Positions 27,210 through 34,987 of a DNA stretch of 35,290 nt are shown piece after piece. Every line of letters begins with the position of its first letter. Position 1 is the first letter of the stretch. Position numbers and translations under genes: made by a program. The stretch is from contig JAKFWO010000025.1 in assembly GCA_021731815.1 (NCBI GenBank), positions 1-35,290 on the forward strand, read 5' to 3'. This DNA comes from Hyphomonadaceae bacterium (GTDB taxonomy: Bacteria > Pseudomonadota > Alphaproteobacteria > Caulobacterales > Aquidulcibacteraceae). The notes beneath the pieces were generated by a model. The model had not been told where the DNA came from, made no database searches, and saw only the letters and a list, made by a program, of their open reading frames with translations.

Positions 27210-28256
27210 CTAGCCCGTCCAGCCCGAAAAATGCTTGGACAGTTTCAGCCCCTGGCCGTGGTAATTCGAGCCCGCAATGCCATAGGGGCGGTCGGGCTCG
27301 CCGGTCAGGCGCTCAAAGACCAGCGTGCCGATGCTCTGGCCGTCCTCGAGCATGAAGGGCACGTCGCGGGCCCGCACTTCCAGCACCGCGCGCGCTTCCG
27401 CCCCCAATCCGAAACCGGGATCGAAAAAGCCGGCATAATGGGCGCGGAACTCGCCAAATTCGGCACGGATCGGAGCCATTTCGGCGGCTTCATGCAAGGG
27501 GATGGCGACCGGCTCCTTTGAAGCGAGGATGTAAAACGCGCCCGGATCGAGCACCAGCCGGCCCTTCGGCGCGAATAATGGCTCCCAGAACTCGCGCGGG
27601 TCATGGGCACCGATCCCCGCGAGATCGAGCACCCCCGAATAATGGCGCGCCCGAAACCCCACGGGCCCGATCCCCGCAAGTCCGATGCTGAAATTCACCT
27701 GGCGCAGGATGGCAGCGGGGCCACGGCGAAACCGGATCTGGGCCAGCCGCTCCCCCGCTTTGGCCAGCACCGAAAAGGTGCGCGGGCTGATCTCGGCATA
27801 AAGCGGGCCCTGATAGCCTGCGGGGATTTCGTCAAAGGCGCGCGCATTATCGGCAATGATGCGCACAAACAGGTCCACCCGCCCGGTCGAGCTTTTGGGA
27901 TTGGCTGCGGCCGCCAGATCGGCCGGCAAAGCGAGGCTCTCCTGAAGTGGCACCAGATAGACGCAGCCGGTTTCCAGCACCGCGCCAGCCGACAGATCCA
28001 TGCGGTGCATGACGATATCGGGGGTGAGCCGATCGGCGACCAGTGCGCCATTGGGCAGGAAGCTCGCCCGCAGGCGATAGGCAATTGCCCCGAGCCGGAG
28101 GTCGAGGCTCGCAGGCTGGATCTGGCCGGCCTCCACGGGAAGCGTCGCCGCAATCTGCCCTCCCGCGATCAGCGCCCTGATGGCATGGTCGGCGAGGATG
28201 CCGTCGCCGCTGTCGCGGGCGGCGGCGATTTTTTCTCGGGTATCGCGGGCGGTCAT
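27210..28256 (-). CDS. dcd: 2'-deoxycytidine 5'-triphosphate deaminase, two-domain form
   Basis: A 348-residue enzyme that deaminates dCTP to dUTP to supply dTMP synthesis. It is about twice the length of E. coli Dcd and consists of two dUTPase-fold halves (about 1-190 and 191-348), as in the alphaproteobacterial family. Recognisable segments are IQPASLDLRLGAIAYRL, LETGCVYLVPLQESLALP, ANPKSSTGRVDLFVRI, GPLYAEISPRTFSVLAKAGE and, in the second half, EFRAHYAGFFDPGFG. The ATG at 28256 is preceded by ACAGGTTCA. It follows the proline iminopeptidase gene by 82 nt on the same strand. Confidence 0.94.
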   Translation of the reverse strand: MTARDTREKIAAARDSGDGILADHAIRALIAGGQIAATLPVEAGQIQPASLDLRLGAIAYRLRASFLPNGALVADRLTPDIVMHRMDLSAGAVLETGCVYLVPLQESLALPADLAAAANPKSSTGRVDLFVRIIADNARAFDEIPAGYQGPLYAEISPRTFSVLAKAGERLAQIRFRRGPAAILRQVNFSIGLAGIGPVGFRARHYSGVLDLAGIGAHDPREFWEPLFAPKGRLVLDPGAFYILASKEPVAIPLHEAAEMAPIRAEFGEFRAHYAGFFDPGFGLGAEARAVLEVRARDVPFMLEDGQSIGTLVFERLTGEPDRPYGIAGSNYHGQGLKLSKHFSGWTG

Positions 28257-28338
28257 TGAACCTGTTGGGGTCAGAGCGGGAATTTCATGAGCTCATAGCA
28301 TGTTTCGCAAAGCCATGCCGGGGTTTCGTGAAATCGTC

Positions 28339-29313
28339 CTAACCCTGCTTCATCACAAAATGATCCGTCGCGCGGATCAGCCCATCGATAATGCCGGGTT
28401 CGGTGCTCGAATGGCCGGAATCGGGAATGATCTCCAGCACCGCGCGCGGCCAGGCTTTGGCGAGCGCCCAGGCGGAACTCAACGGCGTGCACATGTCATA
28501 GCGGCCATGGATGATGAAACCCGGAATTTCGGCCAGCTTATGGGCCTGTTCGAGCAGCCAGCCATCATGGGCGAAGAAACCGCGATTGACGAAATAATGG
28601 CATTCGATCCGCGCAAAGGCATCCACGAAATCATCATCGTCGAAGCGCGGCGGGCGGGCTTTCGGGCCGGCGAGCGCGAGCGTTTCCCCTTCCCAGCGCG
28701 ACCAGGCGCGGGCGGCGGTCAGCCGGGTTTCCCGGTCCTCCGAATTCAGCCGCCGGTGAAAAGCCGAAAGGAAATCACCGCGCTCGGCCGGCGGGATGGG
28801 CGCGCAATAACGCTCCCACGCATCGGGGAAGATATTGCTGGCACCCTCCTGATAAAACCACAGGATTTCCCGCCGGGTGAGCAGAAAGATACCGCGCAGG
28901 ATCAGCCCGGCCACCCGCTCGGGATGGGTCACCGCATAAGCCAAAGCGAGCGTCGAGCCCCAGGAACCGCCAAACACCAGCCAGCGTTCGATGCCGAGCG
29001 CCTCCCGGATCCGTTCCATATCGGCCACGAGGTCCCAGGTAGTGTTTTCGCGCAATTCGGAGAAAGGCGTGGAACGGCCGCAGCCACGCTGGTCGAACAG
29101 GATCGCCCGGTAGCGGCCCGGATCGAAATACCGCCGCATTTCGGCATTGGCCCCGCCGCCCGGCCCGCCATGGAGCGCGATCACCGGCTGGCCATCGGGA
29201 TTGCCGCTCTGCTCCACATGGATCCGGTGCAATGGCGAAACTGCCAGCCGATCGGTGGCGAAGGCCTCGATCGCGGGATAGAGCTCGCGCAGGACTGGAA
29301 TGGCTGTCGTCAT
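28339..29313 (-). CDS. pip: proline iminopeptidase (prolyl aminopeptidase)
   Basis: A 324-residue alpha/beta hydrolase (family S33) that releases N-terminal proline from peptides in the cytoplasm. It has the oxyanion motif HGGPGGGANAEMRRYFDP, FDQRGCGRSTP and the nucleophile elbow GGSWGS with S117. The catalytic aspartate and histidine are expected in the C-terminal IIHGRYDMCTPL and PDSGHSSTEPG, both visible. The ATG at 29313 gives the family start, but it has no ribosome binding site and lies within a 14-bp tandem repeat in which ATG recurs in two other frames. The reading frame remains open to a TTG at 29337. Confidence 0.95.
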   Translation of the reverse strand: MTTAIPVLRELYPAIEAFATDRLAVSPLHRIHVEQSGNPDGQPVIALHGGPGGGANAEMRRYFDPGRYRAILFDQRGCGRSTPFSELRENTTWDLVADMERIREALGIERWLVFGGSWGSTLALAYAVTHPERVAGLILRGIFLLTRREILWFYQEGASNIFPDAWERYCAPIPPAERGDFLSAFHRRLNSEDRETRLTAARAWSRWEGETLALAGPKARPPRFDDDDFVDAFARIECHYFVNRGFFAHDGWLLEQAHKLAEIPGFIIHGRYDMCTPLSSAWALAKAWPRAVLEIIPDSGHSSTEPGIIDGLIRATDHFVMKQG

Positions 29314-29347
29314 GGCTGGACAATCATGGCTGGACAATCATGGCTGG
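29311..29347. repeat. 14-bp tandem repeat over the pip start codon
   Basis: Two full copies and one partial copy of catggctggacaat at 29311, 29325 and 29339. Each carries an ATG on the minus strand. Since 14 is not a multiple of three, the three ATGs are in three different frames; only the one at 29313 reads pip. Confidence 0.92.
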
Positions 29348-29861
29348 GAAAGAAATCTGAGACCGGGAATGATTCAGGGGCCCGATCGGATCGGACAGAA
29401 TGTCCTGACCGGAATAACAGGTCGGTGTCTATCTGAAAGCTGCGATAAGATTTTGCCTGTCGACAGCGGGATTGCGCGCGGCTTGCACGTCTGATTTCTG
29501 ACCGGAAACCGCCTTGCTCAACCCAATCGGGAAAGAGCAGCGGTTTGCGAATTTGTCCATGCACCCGGTTCATGCGCCGGGTTCGTGCTCAGACGAAGAA
29601 ACCAGGCGCGGATTTCTTCAGGTTACTGATATCGCTGTGCTTTACTCTGGAAGGCGATCCTGGTTTCGTACTTTGAGCTTGTGACCTGGCTTCCCCCGGG
29701 CAAGGGGCAATACCGGTACAGAAAGATTCGAGACCGCGTTCGGGCGGAGTTCGAGTCCCGTTTGCGGACTCGAAGCGGAACTCCCTGCCGCAAAAGGGCA
29801 CACTTGATTGCATCGCAATCAACGCAATCATTGCGTATGTAGTAGGGGTTGGAGGAGCGAT
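29348..29861. other. intergenic region marking the start of the accessory segment
   Basis: No gene with support. The part near 29735-29790 contains a T-arm-like GTTCGAGTCCC but no cloverleaf. The right end holds two palindromes just before the toxin-antitoxin remnant. Confidence 0.45.
29806..29836. promoter_or_regulatory. paired palindromes, likely operator of the vapBC/fitAB-like module
   Basis: Two perfect palindromes lie almost side by side: GATTGCATCGCAATC (29806-29820) and ACGCAATCATTGCGT (29822-29836). They share the half-site ATTGC(G). They end 25 nt before the antitoxin start codon, where autoregulatory RHH antitoxins of this type bind. Confidence 0.75.
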
Positions 29862-30000
29862 GTGGCCAGCCTGACGATCCGAAACCTCGAAGAGGACACC
29901 AAGGAGCGCTTGCGTGTTCGCCGGCGCAAAGGGCGTCGACCTCACCCTCCCGTCGCGCGCCTCTGACCGAACGCCGCCTGCTTTCGACGCCGACGAATGA
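29862..30000 (+). pseudogene. FitA/VapB-type ribbon-helix-helix antitoxin, deleted and frameshifted
   Basis: A GTG with GGAGG six bases upstream opens MASLTIRNLEEDTKERLRVR, the classic N-terminal RHH DNA-binding segment of FitA-like antitoxins. After RLRVR the frame runs into a basic nonsense tail and stops at 29964-29966, giving only 34 residues. The expected C-terminal end (PAFDADE, then TGA overlapping the toxin ATG) is present in another frame, with its stop at 29998-30000. An intact antitoxin of this type is about 80 residues, so roughly 100 bp were lost out of frame. The toxin-neutralising C-terminus should therefore be absent. Confidence 0.8.
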
Positions 30001-30413
30001 TATTGCTCGACACCAATGTGGTGTCGGAGCTGATGCGTCCGACCCCCGATCCCAAGGTGCGCTCCTGGCTTGGCGGCTTGGGCGCGACCCCCGTCTCAAC
30101 GAGCGCGGTAACCATCGCGGAGGCTGTGTTCGGCCTCGCCCGACTTCCCGAGAGTAAGCGCCGTTCTGACCTCATGGAGCGGTTCGATGCCTTGATCCTG
30201 GGGCCGCCGACTTTGCCCGTGCTAGGCCTTGACGAGCAAGCCGGCCGCCTCGCCGGCGAGTTTCGAGCGCAGCGCGAGAGCCTGGGGCTCGGGACTTCGC
30301 CATCGGACATGATGATTGCCGGCATCGCCATGGTGAACGGGGCCGGCCTGGCAACACGAAACGTTAGCGACTTTTCTGGACTGCCAATCATCGTCATCAA
30401 TCCCTGGGGTTGA
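29997..30413 (+). CDS. vapC: VapC/FitB-type PIN-domain toxin
   Basis: A 138-residue PIN-domain ribonuclease toxin, close to the normal length. The acidic active-site residues appear intact: D5 in ILLDTNVVSELMRP, E42 region in VTIAEAVFGLARLP, D in SPSDMMIAGIA (about 102) and NVSDF (about 121). Such toxins cleave tRNA or other RNA. The ATG overlaps the former antitoxin stop codon as ATGA. The upstream antitoxin is broken, so the toxin is either weakly expressed, inactive for reasons not obvious in sequence, or neutralised by another antitoxin. Confidence 0.92.
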   Translation: MILLDTNVVSELMRPTPDPKVRSWLGGLGATPVSTSAVTIAEAVFGLARLPESKRRSDLMERFDALILGPPTLPVLGLDEQAGRLAGEFRAQRESLGLGTSPSDMMIAGIAMVNGAGLATRNVSDFSGLPIIVINPWG

Positions 30414-30712
30414 GCGCTTGTTTGAGGTCCCGAACTTCGTTTCACATTCCACCAGGCGCGGCTGGAGGGTATCTCAGCAAATCAGGACGTCCTTGCAAAT
30501 TTGGACGTCGACTCCAGGATTGCATCCTGAGTCCAGAAGCGACGCGACCGGCAGGAGGCGGAGCTAAAGCCGCCATCGGCGGGCTGCGCCAGCACAGGAA
30601 GCTTCGCGCCGTTTGCCGCCATATCCAAGCGTCCTGTAGCCTCAAGCTACCGGCGCCAGCTTGACTTTCTGTCTTTCCTGCCTGATTTCTTGATCGCCGC
30701 CATGGGGGGCGC
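30414..30712. other. intergenic region, vapC to glutathione S-transferase
   Basis: A gap of 299 nt. Open frames exist on both strands but none shows a ribosome binding site with a recognisable protein. I see no strong inverted repeat. Confidence 0.4.
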
Positions 30713-31360
30713 ATGACAAACATCATCATCACCATTTTCGAACGCGCCTTCGATAAGGGGCGAGGCCTGGCGCGAGATATGCGGATCCGTTGGGCGCTGG
30801 AAGAGGTTGGCCAGAGCTATGCCGTAAAACCGATCCCCTGGGAGGCGTTCAGGGAAGCGGCGCATCTGGCGCGCAATCCTTTCGGCCAGATCCCAACCTA
30901 TGAGGAAGGCAATCTCGTACTCTTTGAGTCCGGCGCGATCGTGCTGCACATCGCCGAGCGATTTCCAGGCTTATTGCCGCAGGATTCCGAATTGAGGGCG
31001 CGGGCCATCATGTGGATATTCGCAGCGCTCAGCACGATCGAGCCCCCAATCGTAGATCGCGATGTCGTCAGGCACTCAGAAGCGGGCAAAGACTGGCAAC
31101 TGGAGAGGCTTGCCATGGTCGATGAGCGCATTCGGACAAGGCTGAGACAGCTGAGCGCCCACATGCGCGAGGCCCATTGGCTGGTCGAAGCGTTCAGCGC
31201 CGCGGATATCATTATGGTGCACGTGCTGCGCCGACTGGAAGGTTCCGGGTTACTGGAGGAATTTCCGAACCTCGCCGCATACATCGCGCGCGCCGAAGCG
31301 CGCCCGGCCTACAAGCGCGCGTTCGAGGCACAACTGGCGGCATTCAAGGGTGCGCAGTAA
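30713..31360 (+). CDS. glutathione S-transferase family protein
   Basis: A 215-residue cytosolic protein with a GST fold. The N-terminal thioredoxin-like domain (about 1-80) has the substrate-binding PFGQIPTYEEGNLVLFES with the cis-proline and the ES glutathione contact, followed by GAIVLHIAERFPG. The C-terminal all-helical domain ends with the conserved SAADIIMVHVLRRLEGSG and PNLAAYIARAEARPAYKRA. The N-terminal FERAFDKGRGLARDMRI lacks an obvious catalytic Cys or Ser-Pro motif, so the class is unclear. The start is an ATG preceded by a GGGGGG stretch. It stands alone between mobile remnants and may be cargo. Confidence 0.9.
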   Translation: MTNIIITIFERAFDKGRGLARDMRIRWALEEVGQSYAVKPIPWEAFREAAHLARNPFGQIPTYEEGNLVLFESGAIVLHIAERFPGLLPQDSELRARAIMWIFAALSTIEPPIVDRDVVRHSEAGKDWQLERLAMVDERIRTRLRQLSAHMREAHWLVEAFSAADIIMVHVLRRLEGSGLLEEFPNLAAYIARAEARPAYKRAFEAQLAAFKGAQ

Positions 31361-31511
31361 AATAGACTTCGCCTAGTAGTTTCGAGAACGCGACCTCCGG
31401 CCGGATTGGGCCAATGATCCCGTTTCGTAACCTTAGCCGGGTAGGGAAGCTATAGGCTCCCTTCCGGCCACTCCGGCTTGGGAGAGCCCCGGCCTCCTGT
31501 GCAAATAGTAT

Positions 31512-31744
31512 TCACATCGGCGGCAGGCCCAGCGTCCGACCGCGCCAGAGGCTCACGAGATGGCCTGCCCGCGCACCAAGCCTTGCGCGTGCCGTCCGGC
31601 GAAGTACTCCAGCGCTAGCCGCCAGGGCACAAGCTGCGCCGTCTCGCGCTGCCATAGAAGGGCGTAGCGGCCCTGAGCGAGGTCTATGCGCCGCGCGTAG
31701 ACGCCTTTGACATGCGCGTCCAGCTGCGCCCCGCTCACCGGCAA
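31512..31744 (-). pseudogene. C-terminal remnant of a DUF3363-type relaxase
   Basis: The translated segment PVSGAQLDAHVKGVYARRID, followed by LAQGRYALLWQRETAQLVPW and ALEYFAGRHAQGLVRGQAIS, matches the end of VirD2-like relaxases with a DUF3363 domain from conjugative elements. After QAIS the frame stops, but restoring one base would continue WSLWRGRTLGLPPM and end at 31512, the expected relaxase terminus. The upstream end is cut at the higA stop codon. So this is a 5'-truncated, frameshifted leftover with no function. Confidence 0.75.
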
Positions 31745-31768
31745 GGCGCCGTCATACCCGTCGGAGCT

Positions 31769-32080
31769 TCAGTCAAAATTCGCGAGTTCGACCGAGCGGT
31801 CGGCAAACTTCGCAGTGACATGCAGTTCGCCACCCATGGCCGCGATCAGGTCGCGAAGCGTGCTGATCCGCATGTCGCTGCGGCTAGTCAGCTTGGAGAC
31901 GGCGGGCTGCTGAACCTCAAGGCGTTGGGCCAGCTCTTCCTGGCTCAAGCCAAGCGCAACACGCAGTTCGTCGAGAGTGGCGTACTCAACCGCGATCTCC
32001 GCCTTGCGCGCTTGGTTACGAGCCCGGCGATCGTCGCTCCAATCCTTCTTCAAATCCGCGAACGGGCGATGTCCGGTCAT
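31769..32080 (-). CDS. higA: HigA-type antitoxin (XRE family)
   Basis: A 103-residue antitoxin. The C-terminal half contains a Cro/C1 helix-turn-helix (LRVALGLSQEELAQRLEVQQ, then PAVSKLTSRSDMRISTLRDL), followed by AMGGELHVTAKF typical of HigA-like antitoxins; the N-terminal part is charged and probably wraps the toxin. Its ATG overlaps the toxin stop codon by 4 nt, the toxin-first order of higBA operons. It should bind the palindrome before higB and autorepress. Intact. Confidence 0.93.
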   Translation of the reverse strand: MTGHRPFADLKKDWSDDRRARNQARKAEIAVEYATLDELRVALGLSQEELAQRLEVQQPAVSKLTSRSDMRISTLRDLIAAMGGELHVTAKFADRSVELANFD

Positions 32081-32439
32081 GGGATCAATCCTTCTTGCCG
32101 CAGTTCTTCCAAATAGAGGTCATACAAATCGTCAGCGACAGGAATCATGCGGTCGTAGAAGCGCTTGTCTCCTGTCTTGTCGCCTCCGATCAGCAGAATC
32201 GCACTGCGCCGTGGATCGAAGGCGTAGAAGATACGCAGCGGCCTACCGCCCGATTGGACACGAAGTTCGCGCATACGCGCATGCCGCGAGCCGTTGATCT
32301 TTGAACTGTGCGGGTGATCCAGTTGCGGGCCGTGCTCGGTCAAGAGATCAACCGAGAAGTCCACTGAATCAAAATCCGCCTCGCTCAAGTCTTCGAGCCA
32401 CGCCTTGCACTCGTCTGTCACCTCGACGTTCCAGCTCAT
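32077..32439 (-). CDS. higB: HigB/RelE-type toxin
   Basis: A 120-residue toxin of the RelE/ParE superfamily, Gp49-like (phage-derived HigB) branch. It starts WNVEVTDECKAWLEDLSEAD and contains the conserved core HPHSSKINGSRHARMRELRV, RIFYAFDPRRSAILLIGGDK and KRFYDRMIPVADDLYDLYL. Such toxins cleave ribosome-associated mRNA. It is followed by higA with a 4-nt overlap. The module sits between two relaxase 3'-end remnants, so it was probably carried by a conjugative element that has decayed around it. Confidence 0.93.
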   Translation of the reverse strand: MSWNVEVTDECKAWLEDLSEADFDSVDFSVDLLTEHGPQLDHPHSSKINGSRHARMRELRVQSGGRPLRIFYAFDPRRSAILLIGGDKTGDKRFYDRMIPVADDLYDLYLEELRQEGLIP

Positions 32440-32449
32440 GCGACCGTAT

Positions 32450-32465
32450 ATTCCGTAATTGGAAT
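32450..32465. promoter_or_regulatory. palindrome upstream of higB, candidate HigA operator
   Basis: ATTCCgtaattGGAAT lies 11 nt before the higB start codon, within an AT-rich stretch that likely holds the promoter. Toxin-antitoxin operons of this type are autoregulated through such sites. Confidence 0.6.
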
Positions 32466-32492
32466 GTTTTCAAGAGGTGGCTTGGTGCGCTT

Positions 32493-32531
32493 TCACATCG
32501 GCGGCAGGCCGACCGTCCGCCCCCGCCGCGA
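32493..32531 (-). pseudogene. second copy of the relaxase 3' end
   Basis: Minus-strand translation gives RGRTVGLPPM followed by TGA, the same terminus as at 31512 (RGRTLGLPPM). It is joined directly to the IS3-family orfB fragment after WKDR. Only about a dozen codons remain. Confidence 0.6.
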
Positions 32532-32934
32532 TCTTTCCAGGCGTAAAATCCGCTTTCGCTGACATGTAAAAGGGCGCAAGCGCGGGTGATCGGAACGAAC
32601 GCCTTCTCTGCTTCAATGACCGCGAACTTTACTTCTGGTCTTTGGCAAAGAAGGCTGTGGCTTTTTTTAACAGGTCGCGCTCGATCCGCAGGACCTCGTT
32701 TTCCTTGCGAAGTCGCGCCAATTCTTTGGTCACGTCCGAATGCGGGCCCGACAATAGATCGGCTGCTTTCGCCGCCGCAACCCATTTGCCCAGCGTCGAC
32801 GATCCAATCCCGAGCTCGGCCGCGACCACATGATTGGGCCGCCCGGTGCTCAAAACCAGCCGCACCGCTTCGGCCCTGAACTCAGGCGTGAACGGGCGAT
32901 GGCGCCCAGTGGCGGGTCTCTTTGCAGCTTTCAA
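32528..32934 (-). mobile_element. IS3-family insertion sequence, truncated
   Basis: Minus strand. orfA (32629-32934, from a TTG preceded by CAGGAG, about 101 residues) is complete in appearance: a helix-turn-helix (FTPEFRAEAVRLVLSTGRPN, ELGIGSSTLGKWV) and a leucine-zipper-like ELARLRKENEVLRIERDLLKK. An A-rich run (TTAAAAAAAG) near its end is a likely -1 frameshift site. orfB begins in the overlapping frame (EVKFAVIEAEKAFVPITRAC, SESGFYAWKDR) but is cut at about 32528, before the DDE catalytic domain, where relaxase sequence begins. The element cannot transpose by itself. I could not define its outer inverted repeat. Confidence 0.85.
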
Positions 32935-33104
32935 AAACGATCTCCTGGCAAATTTCAGGAGGATCGCTCTCCACTTTTTCCGGGCAAGACCAGCGCGCGA
33001 CCTTGCCATATTTGATGTCACGACGGCCTACCCGCTTGTCTTCGTCGCTGTGGCGTTCTGTCTTCCATTTGTACCAGCGCCCCGCCAGCGCGAGGGGCCT
33101 GCCA

Positions 33105-33365
33105 ATGGCTGAGGTCCGTACCTTCGCCACGCGCTTCCGCTGCGATAATGGCGAGGCGCGCCCGCTGCGCGTTGACTTCAATCACCGCTTTGATTATGGC
33201 GACATTCTCTACCGTTCGGTCATCGATGGGTCGCGCCAGCAATTCCTGGAAGTCGAGGACCTCTCGCTGAACGCAGACCAGCAGCTGCGCGGTCCGCGTG
33301 GCGGGGCGGTGAATGCTTGGTGGATTGCGCTGGATCAGGGCTTGAAAGACAACATGCTTGATTAA
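33105..33365 (+). CDS. hypothetical protein, possibly truncated
   Basis: An 86-residue frame starting at an ATG with GAGGGG about 7 nt upstream. The sequence (VRTFATRFRCDNGEARPLRV, VDFNHRFDYGDILYRSVIDG, NAWWIALDQGLKDNMLD) looks like a genuine protein, not a chance frame, but I do not recognise the family. It has no signal or membrane segment. It stands between the IS3 remnant and the secreted orphan and may be cargo of the decayed element, or a leftover piece of a longer gene. Confidence 0.45.
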   Translation: MAEVRTFATRFRCDNGEARPLRVDFNHRFDYGDILYRSVIDGSRQQFLEVEDLSLNADQQLRGPRGGAVNAWWIALDQGLKDNMLD

Positions 33366-33439
33366 CTGTTCGTCCCTTGCGTTGACTTGAAACGCAATAT
33401 CAGAGACTGTTGATAATGTCGTGCTTTTGGAGGTGTCAG

Positions 33440-34651
33440 ATGTTGGTTCGCAGGTTTCTCCCAGCACTTCTTTTTTTCGTTTTTCCATTCTGGGTTGCTG
33501 TAGCGGACAGCCAGGTTCCTTGGATTCAGCCTGGCGTTTACAGCGCGCAGTATCAATGCCGACCACCATATTCGTGGGGTGAAATTAGGCCCCCGAAAGC
33601 CAAGCCTCCGATACCGATCGAATTCTATGTTCTTGATAAGCTCGTGCCTCTGGAACAACCTAATAGCATTCCAAGACAGGGCGTCCGCGTTGAAGTCGAT
33701 GGGGGTCAGTTCTTGGCCACAGTTGCGTTGCGATCGCTCAGAAACAGGGAATTTTTTCATTTTATTCTTGAGTACAAGGAGCGAGAACCTAAGGGTGGTT
33801 GGGGGTCGGCTCCCGACGATATCTGGTTCGACGGGCGGCCCGAACGTATGATTGGCCGGGCGCAAACGGATGTCGTTTGCCTGATTACGCCGAGCGACAA
33901 CGGAAATACGAAAACGCTCGCGTTGATGAGTTTTCCACCGGAGCCAGAATCGCTTCTCACGGTGGCAATACGGAAATACCAACTTCCACCGGACGCCCAG
34001 CGAGTTACCCCGCCCGCGGACGAGGTCGCTGCTTACAGCGTTGCAGCAAGACAAGCCCTGATTGACGACTCCGAAAGCTGGCGAATAGATCGGCTTTTGC
34101 CAGATACGGTTAAAGCTGCAGCCTTCTTCCAAGTAGTAACAGAGCCAGCGATCATTTACGCTATAATGGATTACAAGAGCGATTCTGCTGGATACGCCAG
34201 CAATTCTGAGACAATGGTCAAGTTAATCGATGGCAAAGTTAGCTGTATACTTTTGGACAAAACTTGCCGCCAAGGGCGGAAGAGTTTTTCTGCAATCACC
34301 GCAGGTTTGCCACGCTTGGGGGCGATGACTATTTCGTCAAGCTGCTTTACTCAGAGAAGCATACCTGTCCCGCGTGAGCGGCAGCGCGCTGTTGGAAGAA
34401 ATTCCGATGGAAGTATCGAGTTGGAGACAGAGACGTTTTTTGTCACGGGATCTGAGACCGTTTACACGTGTCCATCGCAATCCTTTGAACTGATCTGCAG
34501 GGGCAATACGATCGACCGCATTTTTAATTCAGGACCGAGCGCCAAGAAAACTATCGAACTGGTTCGTGACCGCGCGACAGATTTGGATGCGCGTCAAATA
34601 GAGGCACTCAATGGCCATGTCCGTGATGGTACTTGTGTCAGAGTTCGATAG
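33440..34651 (+). CDS. hypothetical secreted protein
   Basis: A 403-residue protein with a clear signal peptide (VRRFLPALLFFVFPFWVAVADS) and a mature part rich in aromatic residues and with several cysteines (YQCRPPYSWGEIRPP, VSCILLDKTCRQ, YTCPSQSFELICRG, GTCVRVR). I recognise no domain. The ATG at 33440 follows GGAGGTGTCAG, an excellent ribosome binding site, in preference to in-frame codons at 33410 and 33416. Codon use is notably less GC-rich than the metabolic genes, consistent with transfer. The segment 34255-34375 is the least protein-like part of this frame, and a frameshift there cannot be ruled out. Confidence 0.7.
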   Translation: MLVRRFLPALLFFVFPFWVAVADSQVPWIQPGVYSAQYQCRPPYSWGEIRPPKAKPPIPIEFYVLDKLVPLEQPNSIPRQGVRVEVDGGQFLATVALRSLRNREFFHFILEYKEREPKGGWGSAPDDIWFDGRPERMIGRAQTDVVCLITPSDNGNTKTLALMSFPPEPESLLTVAIRKYQLPPDAQRVTPPADEVAAYSVAARQALIDDSESWRIDRLLPDTVKAAAFFQVVTEPAIIYAIMDYKSDSAGYASNSETMVKLIDGKVSCILLDKTCRQGRKSFSAITAGLPRLGAMTISSSCFTQRSIPVPRERQRAVGRNSDGSIELETETFFVTGSETVYTCPSQSFELICRGNTIDRIFNSGPSAKKTIELVRDRATDLDARQIEALNGHVRDGTCVRVR

Positions 34652-34816
34652 ATCGTTGTTTGCTCTTTTTATCCAGTGGAGCATGCGGAGATTGCCCAGA
34701 AGTGTGCGCCGTTGGTGTTTGAGGGCAACAGCAGCGCCAGCCTGAAAATGGATGGATGATCATCCCTCGCTTTGGCGGACACCGATGATAGGCTTTTTGG
34801 AGCCAGGAGGTGAAGG

Positions 34817-34987
34817 ATGGCGAAGGTTTGGAAGAGGTATTTTACACGCGAGTTCAAGCGCGAGGCGGTTGCCTTGTGGGAGACGAGCGGGCGCACGCAG
34901 GCAGAGATTGCGAGTGAATTGGGGATCATGCCGACGATGAAGCGCCGCCGCTGTTCGTGGTCGGCGAAAGCGGCCCCGAACTCGTGA
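34817..34987 (+). pseudogene. IS3-family orfA, 5' fragment
   Basis: The ATG follows AGGAGGTGAAGG. The first about 40 residues (WKRYFTREFKREAVALWETS, GRTQAEIASELGIMPT) are the N-terminal helix-turn-helix of an IS3-type OrfA different from the one at 32.6 kb. After about position 34941 the sequence changes to trbG in another frame, and the reading frame ends as a nonsense tail at 34987. The sequence just upstream, from about 34757, is probably the insertion sequence's left end. Confidence 0.75.

Noticed and set aside
29735-29790. tRNA-like T-arm sequence GTTCGAGTCCC
   Set aside because: No matching 5-bp T stem, anticodon arm or acceptor stem could be built around it, so it is at most a remnant and probably chance.
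34255-34377. Possible frameshift in the secreted orphan, because another frame here reads plausibly (EEFFCNHRRFATLGGDDYF)
   Set aside because: The annotated frame keeps cysteine-containing sequence (SCILLDKTCR) and continues sensibly afterwards; without homologues I cannot show that either is right.
34652-34759. In-frame continuation after the secreted protein (VEHAEIAQKCAPLVFEGNSS)
   Set aside because: It looks protein-like but has no start codon or ribosome binding site and ends at the IS boundary; probably a fragment of an older gene, not assignable.
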